Shown piece after piece: positions 56,893 through 64,000 of a stretch of 64,000 nt of DNA. This stretch comes from Candidatus Binatus sp. (GTDB lineage Bacteria; Desulfobacterota; Binatia; Binatales; Binataceae): contig NZ_DATCTO010000038.1 of assembly GCF_036567905.1 (NCBI RefSeq), positions 1 to 64,000 of the forward strand, written 5' to 3'. The notes under the pieces were generated by a model. That model made no database searches, had not been told where the DNA came from, and saw only the letters and a list, made by a program, of their open reading frames with translations. The translations under genes were made by a program, and so were the position numbers. How positions within the stretch are numbered: the stretch's first letter is position 1; the number at the start of each line of letters is the position of its first letter.

Positions 56893-59800
56893 AGCGCAGC
56901 AACTCGACCCTCGCAGTGCTGTCGGTGCTGGCGGCCAGCGTGCTCGGAATCATACTGGCGGGAACAATTCCGAGCGCGGTATTCCCGGAGATCACGTTTC
57001 GGCGCGCGACAATTCTCGCCGACAGCGGCGATCTGCCGGCGGAACAGATGCTCGCGTCGGTCACCCGGCCGCTCGAGGAAACCGCCTATAGCGTGGTCGG
57101 GGTCACGCTGGTTCGATCGACGACGACGCGCGGCAGCGCCGAGATAGACGTCACGTTCGGCGAAGACGTCGACCCGCAAATCAGCTTCCAGATGCTGAGC
57201 GCCGCGGTCGCGCACACGCGCGCGCAACTGCCGAGCGATACGGCGGTCGATGCGATACTGCTGACAACCGGCACCTTTCCGATCGTCGATCTCAGTCTGA
57301 GTTCAAAGCTTCGCAGCCTGCCCGAACTGACCGACATCGCAAACTATGACCTCGTTCCGAGCCTGCATCGAATCGACGGCACCTACCGGGTCAGCGTAGT
57401 CGGCGGCAAGTATCGCGAATTCGTGGTGCGGCTCGATCCGGCGCGGATGCTGCAGCATGACATGTCGCCGGGCGACGTCGTCGCGGGGCTGGCGAAGAAC
57501 AACGTGATCGCGTCGGCGGGCCGGATGAACGAATCGCACCGGATGCTGCTGACGGTGGTGACGACCGACCTGCATCAAGCCGGCCAGATTGCCGCGGTGC
57601 CGCTCATGGCGACCGGCGGTCAACCGGTACGCGTCAGCGACGTAGGTTCGGTCGAACTTGGAATTCAGGAAGACTACATCCGGGCCGCGTCCGAGAATGG
57701 AGCGGCGGTGCTGGTGGGAATCTCGCGGCGGCCGAGCGGTAACACGGTCCAGATCGCGGCCGAGGCGCGGCAGATGCTCGACGAGTTTCGCCATCGCTAT
57801 CCCGACGTAAAGTTCTCGATCTCGTACGATCAGTCCGAGCTGGTCACTGAATCATTCAACAGCGTGCGCGATGCGATCGTACTCGGACTCGTGCTGGCGG
57901 TGCTGGTGGTGCTGGGATTCACGATGAGTCCGCTGAGCGCGCTGGTCGCGGCAGTCGTGGTGCCATGCACGATTGCGATCACGTTCATCGTAATGAAGGT
58001 TGCGGGACTGACTTTCAACATGATGACGCTGGGCGGACTGGCGGCGGGGATCGGACTCTTCATCGACGACGCAATCGTGATGATCGAAGCGATTCATCGC
58101 GAACTCGCGGCCGGCCAGTCCGCCGGCAGCGCGGTGGGAGAAGCGCTCAAGCGCTTGGGGCGGCCGCTGTTCGCCTCGACCATGACGGTGATCGTTGTAT
58201 TCGGGCCGCTGGTTTTTATTTCGGGCATAACCGGGGTTTTCTTCCGCTCGCTGGCCGCGACGCTCGGCGGGGGACTGGCCATTTCGCTGGTGCTCGCGAT
58301 CTACTTCACGCCTGCGATGGAACTGGCGGTTGCGCGGTTTCGCGGGCGCGCGCGCGAAGCGGGGCGAATCTATCGCGGCGTTCAGGCGGCATTTCTGACG
58401 GCGATCCGGCCCTTCATCCGCATTCCTGCGCTGGCAATTCCTGGTGCGATCGCTTCCATGCTCGTTGCGTACTTCGTTTACAACAGTATCGGCACGGACT
58501 ATCTGCCGCCGCTCGACGAAGGCGCCTTTATCCTCGACTACATCACCCCGCCCGAGAGCACGCTCGCCGACACGCAGGCGATGCTAGGCCGGATCCAGCA
58601 AACCCTGCGCGCAACGCCCGAGGTCGCGGCATTTTCGCGCCGCACCGGCACCCAGCTTGGCTTCCAGCTAAGCGAGTCGAACACCGGCGACTTTTCGGTC
58701 CGCCTCAAGACCAACCGCGCGCGCGGAATCGACGAGATTATCAATTCGGTCCGTGACCAAGTGCTCGCCTCCGTTCCCGGCGTGCATATCGAATTCTCGC
58801 AGATGCTCCAGGATCTGATCGGCGACCTGTCAGGCACGCCGCAACCGATCGAGGTCAAAGTCTTTGGCGCCGATCAGAAAACGATCGAGGCGACCGCGCG
58901 GCAAGTGGCGGACCGGATGCGCTCGATCCATGGCCTGGTGGACGTCTTCGATGGAATCGTGCTGAGCATCCCGGAGCAGGCAGTCGTGGTCGATAACACT
59001 TCGGCGGCGCATTACGGACTGAGCGCCGATGATATTCGCGCCGCGCTCAGTTCGGTGATTCAAGGGACGATTGCCACCAACGTGCTGTCGGGCGATCGGC
59101 TGGTCGGCGTACGCGTGCGGTACCCGGACTCATTTCACGAGGATCTCGGAACTCTGTCGCAGGTGATTCTCAAGTCGAGCACGAATGCGCGCGTCCCGCT
59201 CGCGTCGGTCACCAAGATCAACTTTCTTGGCAAGACCGGCGAAATCGCGCGCGAGCGCCAGCGTCCCGTCGTGCATGTCACGGCGCGGCTGGAGGGTATC
59301 GACCTGGGCACCGCGGTCAAAGAGGTCAAGCAGAGCCTGGCCGCGATGCCGCTGGCGGCGGGAGTATCGCTCGAATACGGCGGCCTGTACGCTCAGCAAC
59401 AGCAGGCGTTTCGCGAGCTCGCGCTGGTGCTGGTGGCGGGGACGATCATGATGTTCCTGATTCTGGTCTGGGAGTTCGCGCGACTTGCGCCCGCGATCGC
59501 ATGCCTGGTCGCCGCGATGTCGTGTCTTGCCGGCAGCTTCATCGCGCTCGCCGTGACCGGCATGACGCTGAACATCTCATCGTTCATGGGAATCATCATG
59601 GTCGCGGGAATCACCGCAAAGAACGGCATCCTGCTGCTCGACCATGCCGAGCGTGAGGTCGGCGCTGGCGCACAACCAGGCGCGGCGCTGTTCGATGCGG
59701 CGACCGTGAGGCTGCGCCCGATCATCATGACCACGCTCGCCACCGCTGCGGGCCTGTTCCCGCTTGCGCTCGGCTTCGGCGCAGGCGCCAAGGTTCAGCA

Positions 59801-59930
59801 GCCGTTGGCGATCGCGGTGATCGGCGGACTCGCGTTCGGGATGATTCTTTCGACTCCACTGGCAGGTGGAATCTACCTGATGGGTACCCGCGGCCGCGGC
59901 CGCACCGAAGCTCGCTACTTGCAGGAATAG
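56889..59930 (+). CDS. RND-family efflux pump inner-membrane subunit
   Basis: A 1013-residue proton-driven pump. It shows 12 likely helices and two large periplasmic loops. TM4 carries the proton-relay pair Asp393-Asp394 in GLFIDDAIVMIEA, as in the hydrophobe-extruding (AcrB-like) branch. LPPLDEGAFILDYITPPEST resembles the heavy-metal/CzcA branch, so the export substrate is uncertain. The C-terminal TM region reads SFMGIIMVAGITAKNGILLLDHAE. It is the last gene of the tolC-adaptor-pump operon under the nearby two-component system. Confidence 0.92.
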   Translation: MKRSNSTLAVLSVLAASVLGIILAGTIPSAVFPEITFRRATILADSGDLPAEQMLASVTRPLEETAYSVVGVTLVRSTTTRGSAEIDVTFGEDVDPQISFQMLSAAVAHTRAQLPSDTAVDAILLTTGTFPIVDLSLSSKLRSLPELTDIANYDLVPSLHRIDGTYRVSVVGGKYREFVVRLDPARMLQHDMSPGDVVAGLAKNNVIASAGRMNESHRMLLTVVTTDLHQAGQIAAVPLMATGGQPVRVSDVGSVELGIQEDYIRAASENGAAVLVGISRRPSGNTVQIAAEARQMLDEFRHRYPDVKFSISYDQSELVTESFNSVRDAIVLGLVLAVLVVLGFTMSPLSALVAAVVVPCTIAITFIVMKVAGLTFNMMTLGGLAAGIGLFIDDAIVMIEAIHRELAAGQSAGSAVGEALKRLGRPLFASTMTVIVVFGPLVFISGITGVFFRSLAATLGGGLAISLVLAIYFTPAMELAVARFRGRAREAGRIYRGVQAAFLTAIRPFIRIPALAIPGAIASMLVAYFVYNSIGTDYLPPLDEGAFILDYITPPESTLADTQAMLGRIQQTLRATPEVAAFSRRTGTQLGFQLSESNTGDFSVRLKTNRARGIDEIINSVRDQVLASVPGVHIEFSQMLQDLIGDLSGTPQPIEVKVFGADQKTIEATARQVADRMRSIHGLVDVFDGIVLSIPEQAVVVDNTSAAHYGLSADDIRAALSSVIQGTIATNVLSGDRLVGVRVRYPDSFHEDLGTLSQVILKSSTNARVPLASVTKINFLGKTGEIARERQRPVVHVTARLEGIDLGTAVKEVKQSLAAMPLAAGVSLEYGGLYAQQQQAFRELALVLVAGTIMMFLILVWEFARLAPAIACLVAAMSCLAGSFIALAVTGMTLNISSFMGIIMVAGITAKNGILLLDHAEREVGAGAQPGAALFDAATVRLRPIIMTTLATAAGLFPLALGFGAGAKVQQPLAIAVIGGLAFGMILSTPLAGGIYLMGTRGRGRTEARYLQE

Positions 59931-59964
59931 GCAGACCGCGCCAGCCCCCGGGATCAAACCGCGC

Positions 59965-60633
59965 TCAAACCACCCCGGGCCACAAACGGTAGCGCACCCG
60001 ATCCATGTAGCGACGGTACTCGGGGTCCGCGCTCAAATGTACTTCTTCCTGATTGATTCGCCAGACCATAAAGGGAAGCGTCGTCGCGATCAGCATAATG
60101 TTGCGGCCGCTCGGATAGGACATCGCATAGCCAATCGAAAGTATCAGCCATCCGAAATATATGGGATGACGAACCCATCGAAACGGCCCCTTCAACACAA
60201 TTCCACGGTTCGCCGGCAATATACCGAAGCTGCGGCCCATATAGACGCGCGCGACCTGGGTCAGCACCACGCCGAACAACTCGAAAATAAGCCCGGTCGT
60301 CGCGAGCGCGCCGATCGACAGGTTTGCCGGACGCATGAAACACGGGAGGAACAGCATGCCGCCGGATGCGGCGAGCGTGCGCAGATTTACCGCCGAGGTG
60401 CGCGGGACAAATCGCGCGAACGACATGACGGCCATGATCGCGGCGCCCGTCAGCCATACCACGTTTGCGGCTCCCGCCAGGCTGAAGCTGAGTTCGCGCG
60501 CGGCCGGCAGCGTCGCGAGCAGGAACGATACGCCGAGCAAACAGTCGCCGAGAGCATGCCTTAGGCCAGCGGTTGTGACATACGGTCGTGAAACCGCGAC
60601 AGGCGCGGAAATGCGAACGCCAACTGCTTCCAT
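59965..60633 (-). CDS. ICMT-like membrane methyltransferase
   Basis: A 222-residue multi-pass membrane protein of the isoprenylcysteine carboxyl methyltransferase/PEMT type. The family signature RWVRHPIYFGWLILSIG is near residue 150 and NQEEVHLSADPEYRRYMDRV near 200, with about five hydrophobic segments. ATG 60633 was chosen because upstream codons (to 60681) look non-coding. It is convergent with the RND gene. Substrate unknown; lipid or small-molecule methylation is likely. Confidence 0.8.
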   Translation of the reverse strand: MEAVGVRISAPVAVSRPYVTTAGLRHALGDCLLGVSFLLATLPAARELSFSLAGAANVVWLTGAAIMAVMSFARFVPRTSAVNLRTLAASGGMLFLPCFMRPANLSIGALATTGLIFELFGVVLTQVARVYMGRSFGILPANRGIVLKGPFRWVRHPIYFGWLILSIGYAMSYPSGRNIMLIATTLPFMVWRINQEEVHLSADPEYRRYMDRVRYRLWPGVV

Positions 60634-60681
60634 GAATATATAGTGCGCTCCTCGTACTATACCAAGCAAACATTCGTACAA

Positions 60682-60920
60682 TATAAATGAGAATCGTACT
60701 TAGTATTCATGGTAATACTAACTTATGACCGTCATCGTAGTGCGCCAGTCGCCATCGATTGGCTATCCCGGTCATCGCGTCGCGCAGTCCCTGGGGGTTG
60801 GATAGATGATCAAATCGTGGGGTCGCGATCGATGCACGGGTGGGCGCTATCCAGTCGCCATTGCCGGCGGCCCCAGCTTTGCTTAAGATGACTCGGCTTG
60901 AGTCTGCGGCTTCTTCGAGT
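60682..60920. other. Intergenic before tRNA-Leu
   Basis: No gene seen between the methyltransferase and the tRNA gene. The left part is AT-rich and the tRNA promoter should lie here, but I cannot fix its boxes. Confidence 0.35.
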
Positions 60921-61006
60921 GCCGAGGTGGCGGAATGGCAGACGCAGAGGACTCAAAATCCTCCGTGGGCAACCACGTGCGGGTTCAAGTCCCGCTCTCG
61001 GCACCA
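60921..61006 (+). tRNA. tRNA-Leu (CAA)
   Basis: An 86-base class II tRNA. The acceptor stem gccgagg pairs with the ctcggc end followed by an encoded acca. The D-arm contains gcggaatggcaga. The anticodon stem gagga/tcctc encloses loop ctcaaaa, giving anticodon CAA (reads UUG). A variable arm and the T-arm gcgggttcaagtcccgc follow. It is intact and probably functional. Its 3' part (60950-61003) is also the source of the repeat at 62868-62921. Confidence 0.95.
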
Positions 61007-61244
61007 GAATTCTCCCCGACGGTTGGGTCCCTTGGCGACATTGATTTGCGGTTTTGACTCAAACCGATTTTGAGTTCTCCAGATAATGCGGTGGCTGAGC
61101 GGTTTTGTTGTCTCGCGGCCGGTGTGGTCTGTGCGACAAGGCGACCGACGAGTTCATAGCCGCAAAGACCTGGGAAGCGAAAAGCTGACTCTGGAACTAT
61201 GCTAATGTCTAGAGATAGAATTTCTCTTGGAGAAACATAGGACC

Positions 61245-61445
61245 ATGAAAGTAACGAGCGGCGACACGGCGACTGAAGATCGCTGTTCATCATGCGGCGG
61301 GTTTGTTGAGCTGTGCGACGGTTGCGCTATCGTAACGTCATCGCCGAAGAGACGCATCAGGCCCGTCACGCACCCGCCTGGCTCGGGCTTACAAATCATC
61401 GGCGCGAAAAAACCGCTGCTCCCGAAAGCCAAGCTGCGGCGCTGA
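61245..61445 (+). CDS. Small putative zinc-binding protein
   Basis: A 66-residue frame starting MKVTSGDTATEDRCSSCGGF with a CxxC-x6-CxxC pair (CSSC ... CDGC) that could bind zinc, and a basic C-terminus. An in-frame TTG at 61227 is an alternative start. It lies in the islet next to the tRNA gene. Not recognised as a named family. Confidence 0.45.
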   Translation: MKVTSGDTATEDRCSSCGGFVELCDGCAIVTSSPKRRIRPVTHPPGSGLQIIGAKKPLLPKAKLRR

Positions 61446-61629
61446 CGCCGGCGCGGGGCGGCTCGACAGACTGGGGCGCGCAGGATGGTTGAATCCTTGT
61501 GCCGCGGCCCTTTGCAGCGCGATTAGGGGCCGATGGCAGGCGAGAAGGCGACGGCCGAGCGTCTCTGTAGTCTCGCAGGTTGTGGTTTGCCCATACTTGA
61601 CCGTGAACAGCGAACGACTCGCGGCGGCG

Positions 61630-62928
61630 ATGCGTCAGCCTGCGATCCTGGCCGTAGTATGGCTCTGCGCGCTCCTGATGTTGACGGGCACTTTGACAAA
61701 AATGCCCGGGCAGTGGCACCGCCGCGACTTCTCGAACTATTACGAGTCGGCTTGGGCGCTCCGGCATGGAATCGATCCATATTCCACGGATTTGACGCCG
61801 ATCGGCGCCCAGCTCGGCCTTGAGACCGGCGGACTGCTTCACGCCTCCGAAACGCCGGCGTTTCTACTTTGCTTCGAACCTCTCACCCGGTTGCGGCCGC
61901 GGGGCGCATTCTGGATCTGGAGCGCGATCAACTTTTCGGCATTGGCAATCGCGATGTACCTGTTGCTTGCGCATCGACGCGGGCTTTCCGGGCGCACGGC
62001 ATGGTTGCTGGCGGGACTGATTCTGATGTCGGCGCCGGTGAATTTGAATTTTTACTGGGGACAATCGCAGCTGATAGTCCTGGCTCTGATGGCAGGCGCG
62101 ATGCGCGCGATGGAGCGCGAGCGCGACGGCGCCGCCGGTTTGCTGATCGCATCGAGCGGGCTGTTGCGGGCGTACCCGCTTCTGCTCGTCGGCTATTTTG
62201 TCGTTCGTCGAAAATGGCGGGCGGTTGCGTTCGCGACGGCTGGAATCGCGGCAGGAGTATTCGTAACTGTCGCGGTTCTGGGTTTAACGCAATCTCTCAG
62301 CTTTATTTACGGTGCATTGTGGCTCACTGACTATTCAGTAGTGAACCGGGTGGATAATCTTTCGCTCGGACCATTCGTATCGCGGACGTTCTGGGCATTG
62401 ACTGGTACCGCGTCCGGCTCATCGACCGATTGGATCAGACGCGCCGGCATCGCTGTTGCGGACATAGTAGTACTTGGAATGACTATTCGCGCGACGCTGG
62501 CCAAGGCGAACCGCCGCGATCCCGACTGGAGAATTTACTCACTGTGGATCGCGACCTCGATCATGTTATCGCCGGTCGGATGGCATCACTACCTGGTGTT
62601 ACTGGCTATTCCGTTCGTGCAAATGGTCGCGTCCGCGGCGGATGGGCGGTCAAGCCCGCGGGCCGTCTGGATGGCGGCGTTGAGCTATGTTCTCAGCGCG
62701 GTTTCGCTCCGCGTCTTCAACCGCTTTCTGATACCGCCGCCGACCGAGTTCCAGCTCATCTTCCCATCGCTGGCGCGTGCGCTCGAGGAAACGAGCTTCA
62801 TCGCATTACTGACGGGATACATCGCGACCTATTGGTTCGCGACCGATCACGTCCGCGATGTTCCCGCGACTCAAAATCCTCCGTGGACAACCACGCGCGG
62901 GTTCAAGTCCCACCCTCGGCATTTATAA
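61630..62928 (+). CDS. GT87-family (DUF2029) polyprenyl-sugar glycosyltransferase
   Basis: A 432-residue membrane glycosyltransferase with about 9-10 helices. The family signature SAWALRHGIDPY is preceded by the acidic pair RRDFSNYYE, then NLNFYWGQSQLIVLALMAGA in the middle and SPVGWHHYLVLLAIPF near the end. Such GT-C enzymes transfer sugars from a lipid carrier. The last 20 residues come from the tRNA-Leu 3' fragment at 62868-62921, read in frame. The start is ATG 61630, or GTG 61603 nine codons earlier. Confidence 0.82.
   Translation: MRQPAILAVVWLCALLMLTGTLTKMPGQWHRRDFSNYYESAWALRHGIDPYSTDLTPIGAQLGLETGGLLHASETPAFLLCFEPLTRLRPRGAFWIWSAINFSALAIAMYLLLAHRRGLSGRTAWLLAGLILMSAPVNLNFYWGQSQLIVLALMAGAMRAMERERDGAAGLLIASSGLLRAYPLLLVGYFVVRRKWRAVAFATAGIAAGVFVTVAVLGLTQSLSFIYGALWLTDYSVVNRVDNLSLGPFVSRTFWALTGTASGSSTDWIRRAGIAVADIVVLGMTIRATLAKANRRDPDWRIYSLWIATSIMLSPVGWHHYLVLLAIPFVQMVASAADGRSSPRAVWMAALSYVLSAVSLRVFNRFLIPPPTEFQLIFPSLARALEETSFIALLTGYIATYWFATDHVRDVPATQNPPWTTTRGFKSHPRHL
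62868..62921 (+). pseudogene. tRNA-Leu 3' fragment (attachment-site-like repeat)
   Basis: Fifty of 54 bases match the intact tRNA-Leu (60950-61003), from the anticodon arm to ctcggca. The T-arm is preserved with one broken pair. The D-arm and acceptor 5' half are missing. It lies 1.9 kb right of the tRNA, in direct orientation and inside the 3' end of the GT87 gene, as expected for the far end of a tRNA-targeted insertion. Confidence 0.85.
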
Positions 62929-62940
62929 TCCTCTGCGCGG
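62921..62940 (+). repeat. 20-bp exact repeat, copy 2
   Basis: atttataatcctctgcgcgg follows immediately after the tRNA fragment and is identical to the minus strand at 2406-2425. Confidence 0.6.
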
Positions 62941-62962
62941 CGGCGGCACTACACAGCTATGT

Positions 62963-63715
62963 CTATGGGCTGGTGTTTGTCGTCCGGTGGAATTGAGCGT
63001 GCCAAGTCGATTGGATCCAAGGCTGGCCGTTACAGCCATGAGACGGTGAGCCGCTGCATCGGTCTACTGCTGACGATTCGACGTTCATGGTCTCACCCTC
63101 GTCAACTAGCACGCAGCGGTTATCAGAGGTTTTGGCAATCGTCACGGTCACGGTCGGCCCCGGGATGAACCTCAAGATCCTAATCCTAATGCGCTCGTCC
63201 ATTTTGGACACGCTGTGCAATAAGATCTGATTCTTACCGTCCGTGGAAACAACTTCGGTTTGCTCGTCGTAGTTGCTGACCTTGTAGCCGCGTTCCGACG
63301 CGTATCCGGTATCCAGCTTGGAGTCGTGAAAGGTGATTGTGAACGGTCCGTCGCCCGTTCTTCGGAAGCAGAGGCGAAATGTCCTCGGTATCCAACCTCC
63401 GAACCGCAGACCGTCCAAAACCTGCCAGGAATCGGGCTCGGAGACTGTGCCTTCCCAGCATCCTTCAAACTCTTTTGGCACCTGGGGAATTTCAAGCGTG
63501 CTTTGTCCGGAAGCGGCAGGAGCCACGGTCGGCTTATCATCTGGTGCTACCAGATTGCCCTGCTGGTCGACCGTGAATTTGGGGATGGCCAGCGCGATGC
63601 GCCGCTGCGAAGCGGGCGGCGTAATAGAAATTTGAGCAGTTGCCACGCCCGTCAGCGCTAACCGAGATACAGCGAGGACGACCAGCCCGAGCGCAGCAGC
63701 GCGGCAGAGGCTCAT
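62963..63715 (-). CDS. Hypothetical exported protein
   Basis: A 250-residue protein with a signal peptide (MSLCRAAALGLVVLAVSRLA, cleavage near ATAQ). The mature part is beta-rich, with FEGCWEGTVSEPDSW and a C-terminal region of short beta strands such as GPTVTVTIAKTSDNRC; several Cys occur. ATG 63715 was chosen because it starts a clear signal peptide, while the frame reaches 63751. No family recognised. It is oriented toward the GT87 gene. Confidence 0.6.
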   Translation of the reverse strand: MSLCRAAALGLVVLAVSRLALTGVATAQISITPPASQRRIALAIPKFTVDQQGNLVAPDDKPTVAPAASGQSTLEIPQVPKEFEGCWEGTVSEPDSWQVLDGLRFGGWIPRTFRLCFRRTGDGPFTITFHDSKLDTGYASERGYKVSNYDEQTEVVSTDGKNQILLHSVSKMDERIRIRILRFIPGPTVTVTIAKTSDNRCVLVDEGETMNVESSAVDRCSGSPSHGCNGQPWIQSTWHAQFHRTTNTSP

Positions 63716-64000
63716 ACCCGTGAAATAGCACCCCGGCACGGCAACCGACAAACGGCGGGCAGGAAACAGGCGGCACGGCGTGCGGCCCTTGAGACCGTCA
63801 GCAATTGTCCAACAGCGTTCCGGCGCATCGAAGGCCCGTAATGCGGTCAGCCGCCGTAGGCGTGTCGCGCGAGCGAACCCGCATTAGAGCGAAGCGAAAT
63901 GCGCTAGTGAGTGAAATGCCCGATAAGTACTGACGGTGTTTCCGCGTCTGCTTGCGGCTTTCAAAGCACCCAAAAGCGCGCTACAGTACGACTCCATACT
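63716..64000. other. Right-end intergenic, no gene seen
   Basis: No supported gene. A short gcattagagcgaagcgaaat-type string resembles the small REP-like units elsewhere. The window ends before any clear frame. Confidence 0.35.

Noticed and set aside
61489..61629. N-terminal 47 codons upstream of the GT87 ATG
   Set aside because: Arg-rich and unlike the family start, so treated as non-coding.

Overview
The window looks like one contig of a GC-rich, Gram-negative bacterium. It carries lipopolysaccharide genes (kdsA, kdsB, hldE, lptA, lptC), a lipid II flippase (murJ), two L,D-transpeptidases, a D,D-carboxypeptidase and a TolC/RND export system. The cluster kdsB-pyrG-kdsA-lptC-lptA-rpoN-hpf-ptsN-rapZ, a class I lysyl-tRNA synthetase and scattered acyl-CoA/SDR genes suggest an uncultured Deltaproteobacteria-like lineage (for example Binatota or Desulfobacterota-related). 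That placement is inference from gene content, not a measured phylogeny.

Layout. 1-2.3 kb: a gene-free stretch rich in REP-like repeats, then a frameshifted acyltransferase-3 gene coupled to a small CxxC protein. 2.5-7.7 kb: a secreted sedolisin-type protease, then rpoZ, an RpoH-like sigma factor, a CinA N-terminal-type protein, a secreted protein and an ArsC/Spx-like protein. 7.9-13.7 kb: a catabolic block with a LysR regulator facing a glutaryl-CoA dehydrogenase-like gene, two SDRs and an HpaB-family flavoprotein. 13.8-21.4 kb: hldE, murJ, hemW, class I lysS, a small zinc-binding protein and a DHH phosphoesterase. 21.4-26.9 kb: a secreted protein, a DHA2 transporter, an HPr-like protein, metK and ahcY. 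26.9-27.8 kb: an intact higBA pair next to a truncated second HigA. 27.8-38.2 kb: a VTT-domain membrane protein, an SDR and the minus-strand operon running from kdsB to rapZ.

38.3-40.6 kb is an IS1595-family element with matching terminal inverted repeats and a near-perfect 8-bp target duplication. It carries three tightly packed minus-strand passenger genes, all of unknown function: a zinc-ribbon protein, a two-helix membrane protein and a 46-residue CxxC protein. This is the most novel object in the window.

41-52 kb holds cell-envelope genes (DacA-like, TPR, GT2, two L,D-transpeptidases, a Tat-exported YcbK-like peptidase) with a flavin reductase, an iron-dependent alcohol dehydrogenase and a crotonase-fold protein. 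A secreted beta-propeller-like gene here is bracketed by an exact 27-bp direct repeat. 52.4-59.9 kb is a coupled OmpR/histidine kinase pair followed by a TolC/adaptor/RND operon. 60.9-62.9 kb is a small islet: tRNA-Leu(CAA) is intact on the left, and a diverged 54-bp copy of its 3' part lies inside the 3' end of a GT87-family gene on the right.

All calls come from reading the sequence without database searches. No CRISPR array, rRNA, integrase or large prophage was seen.
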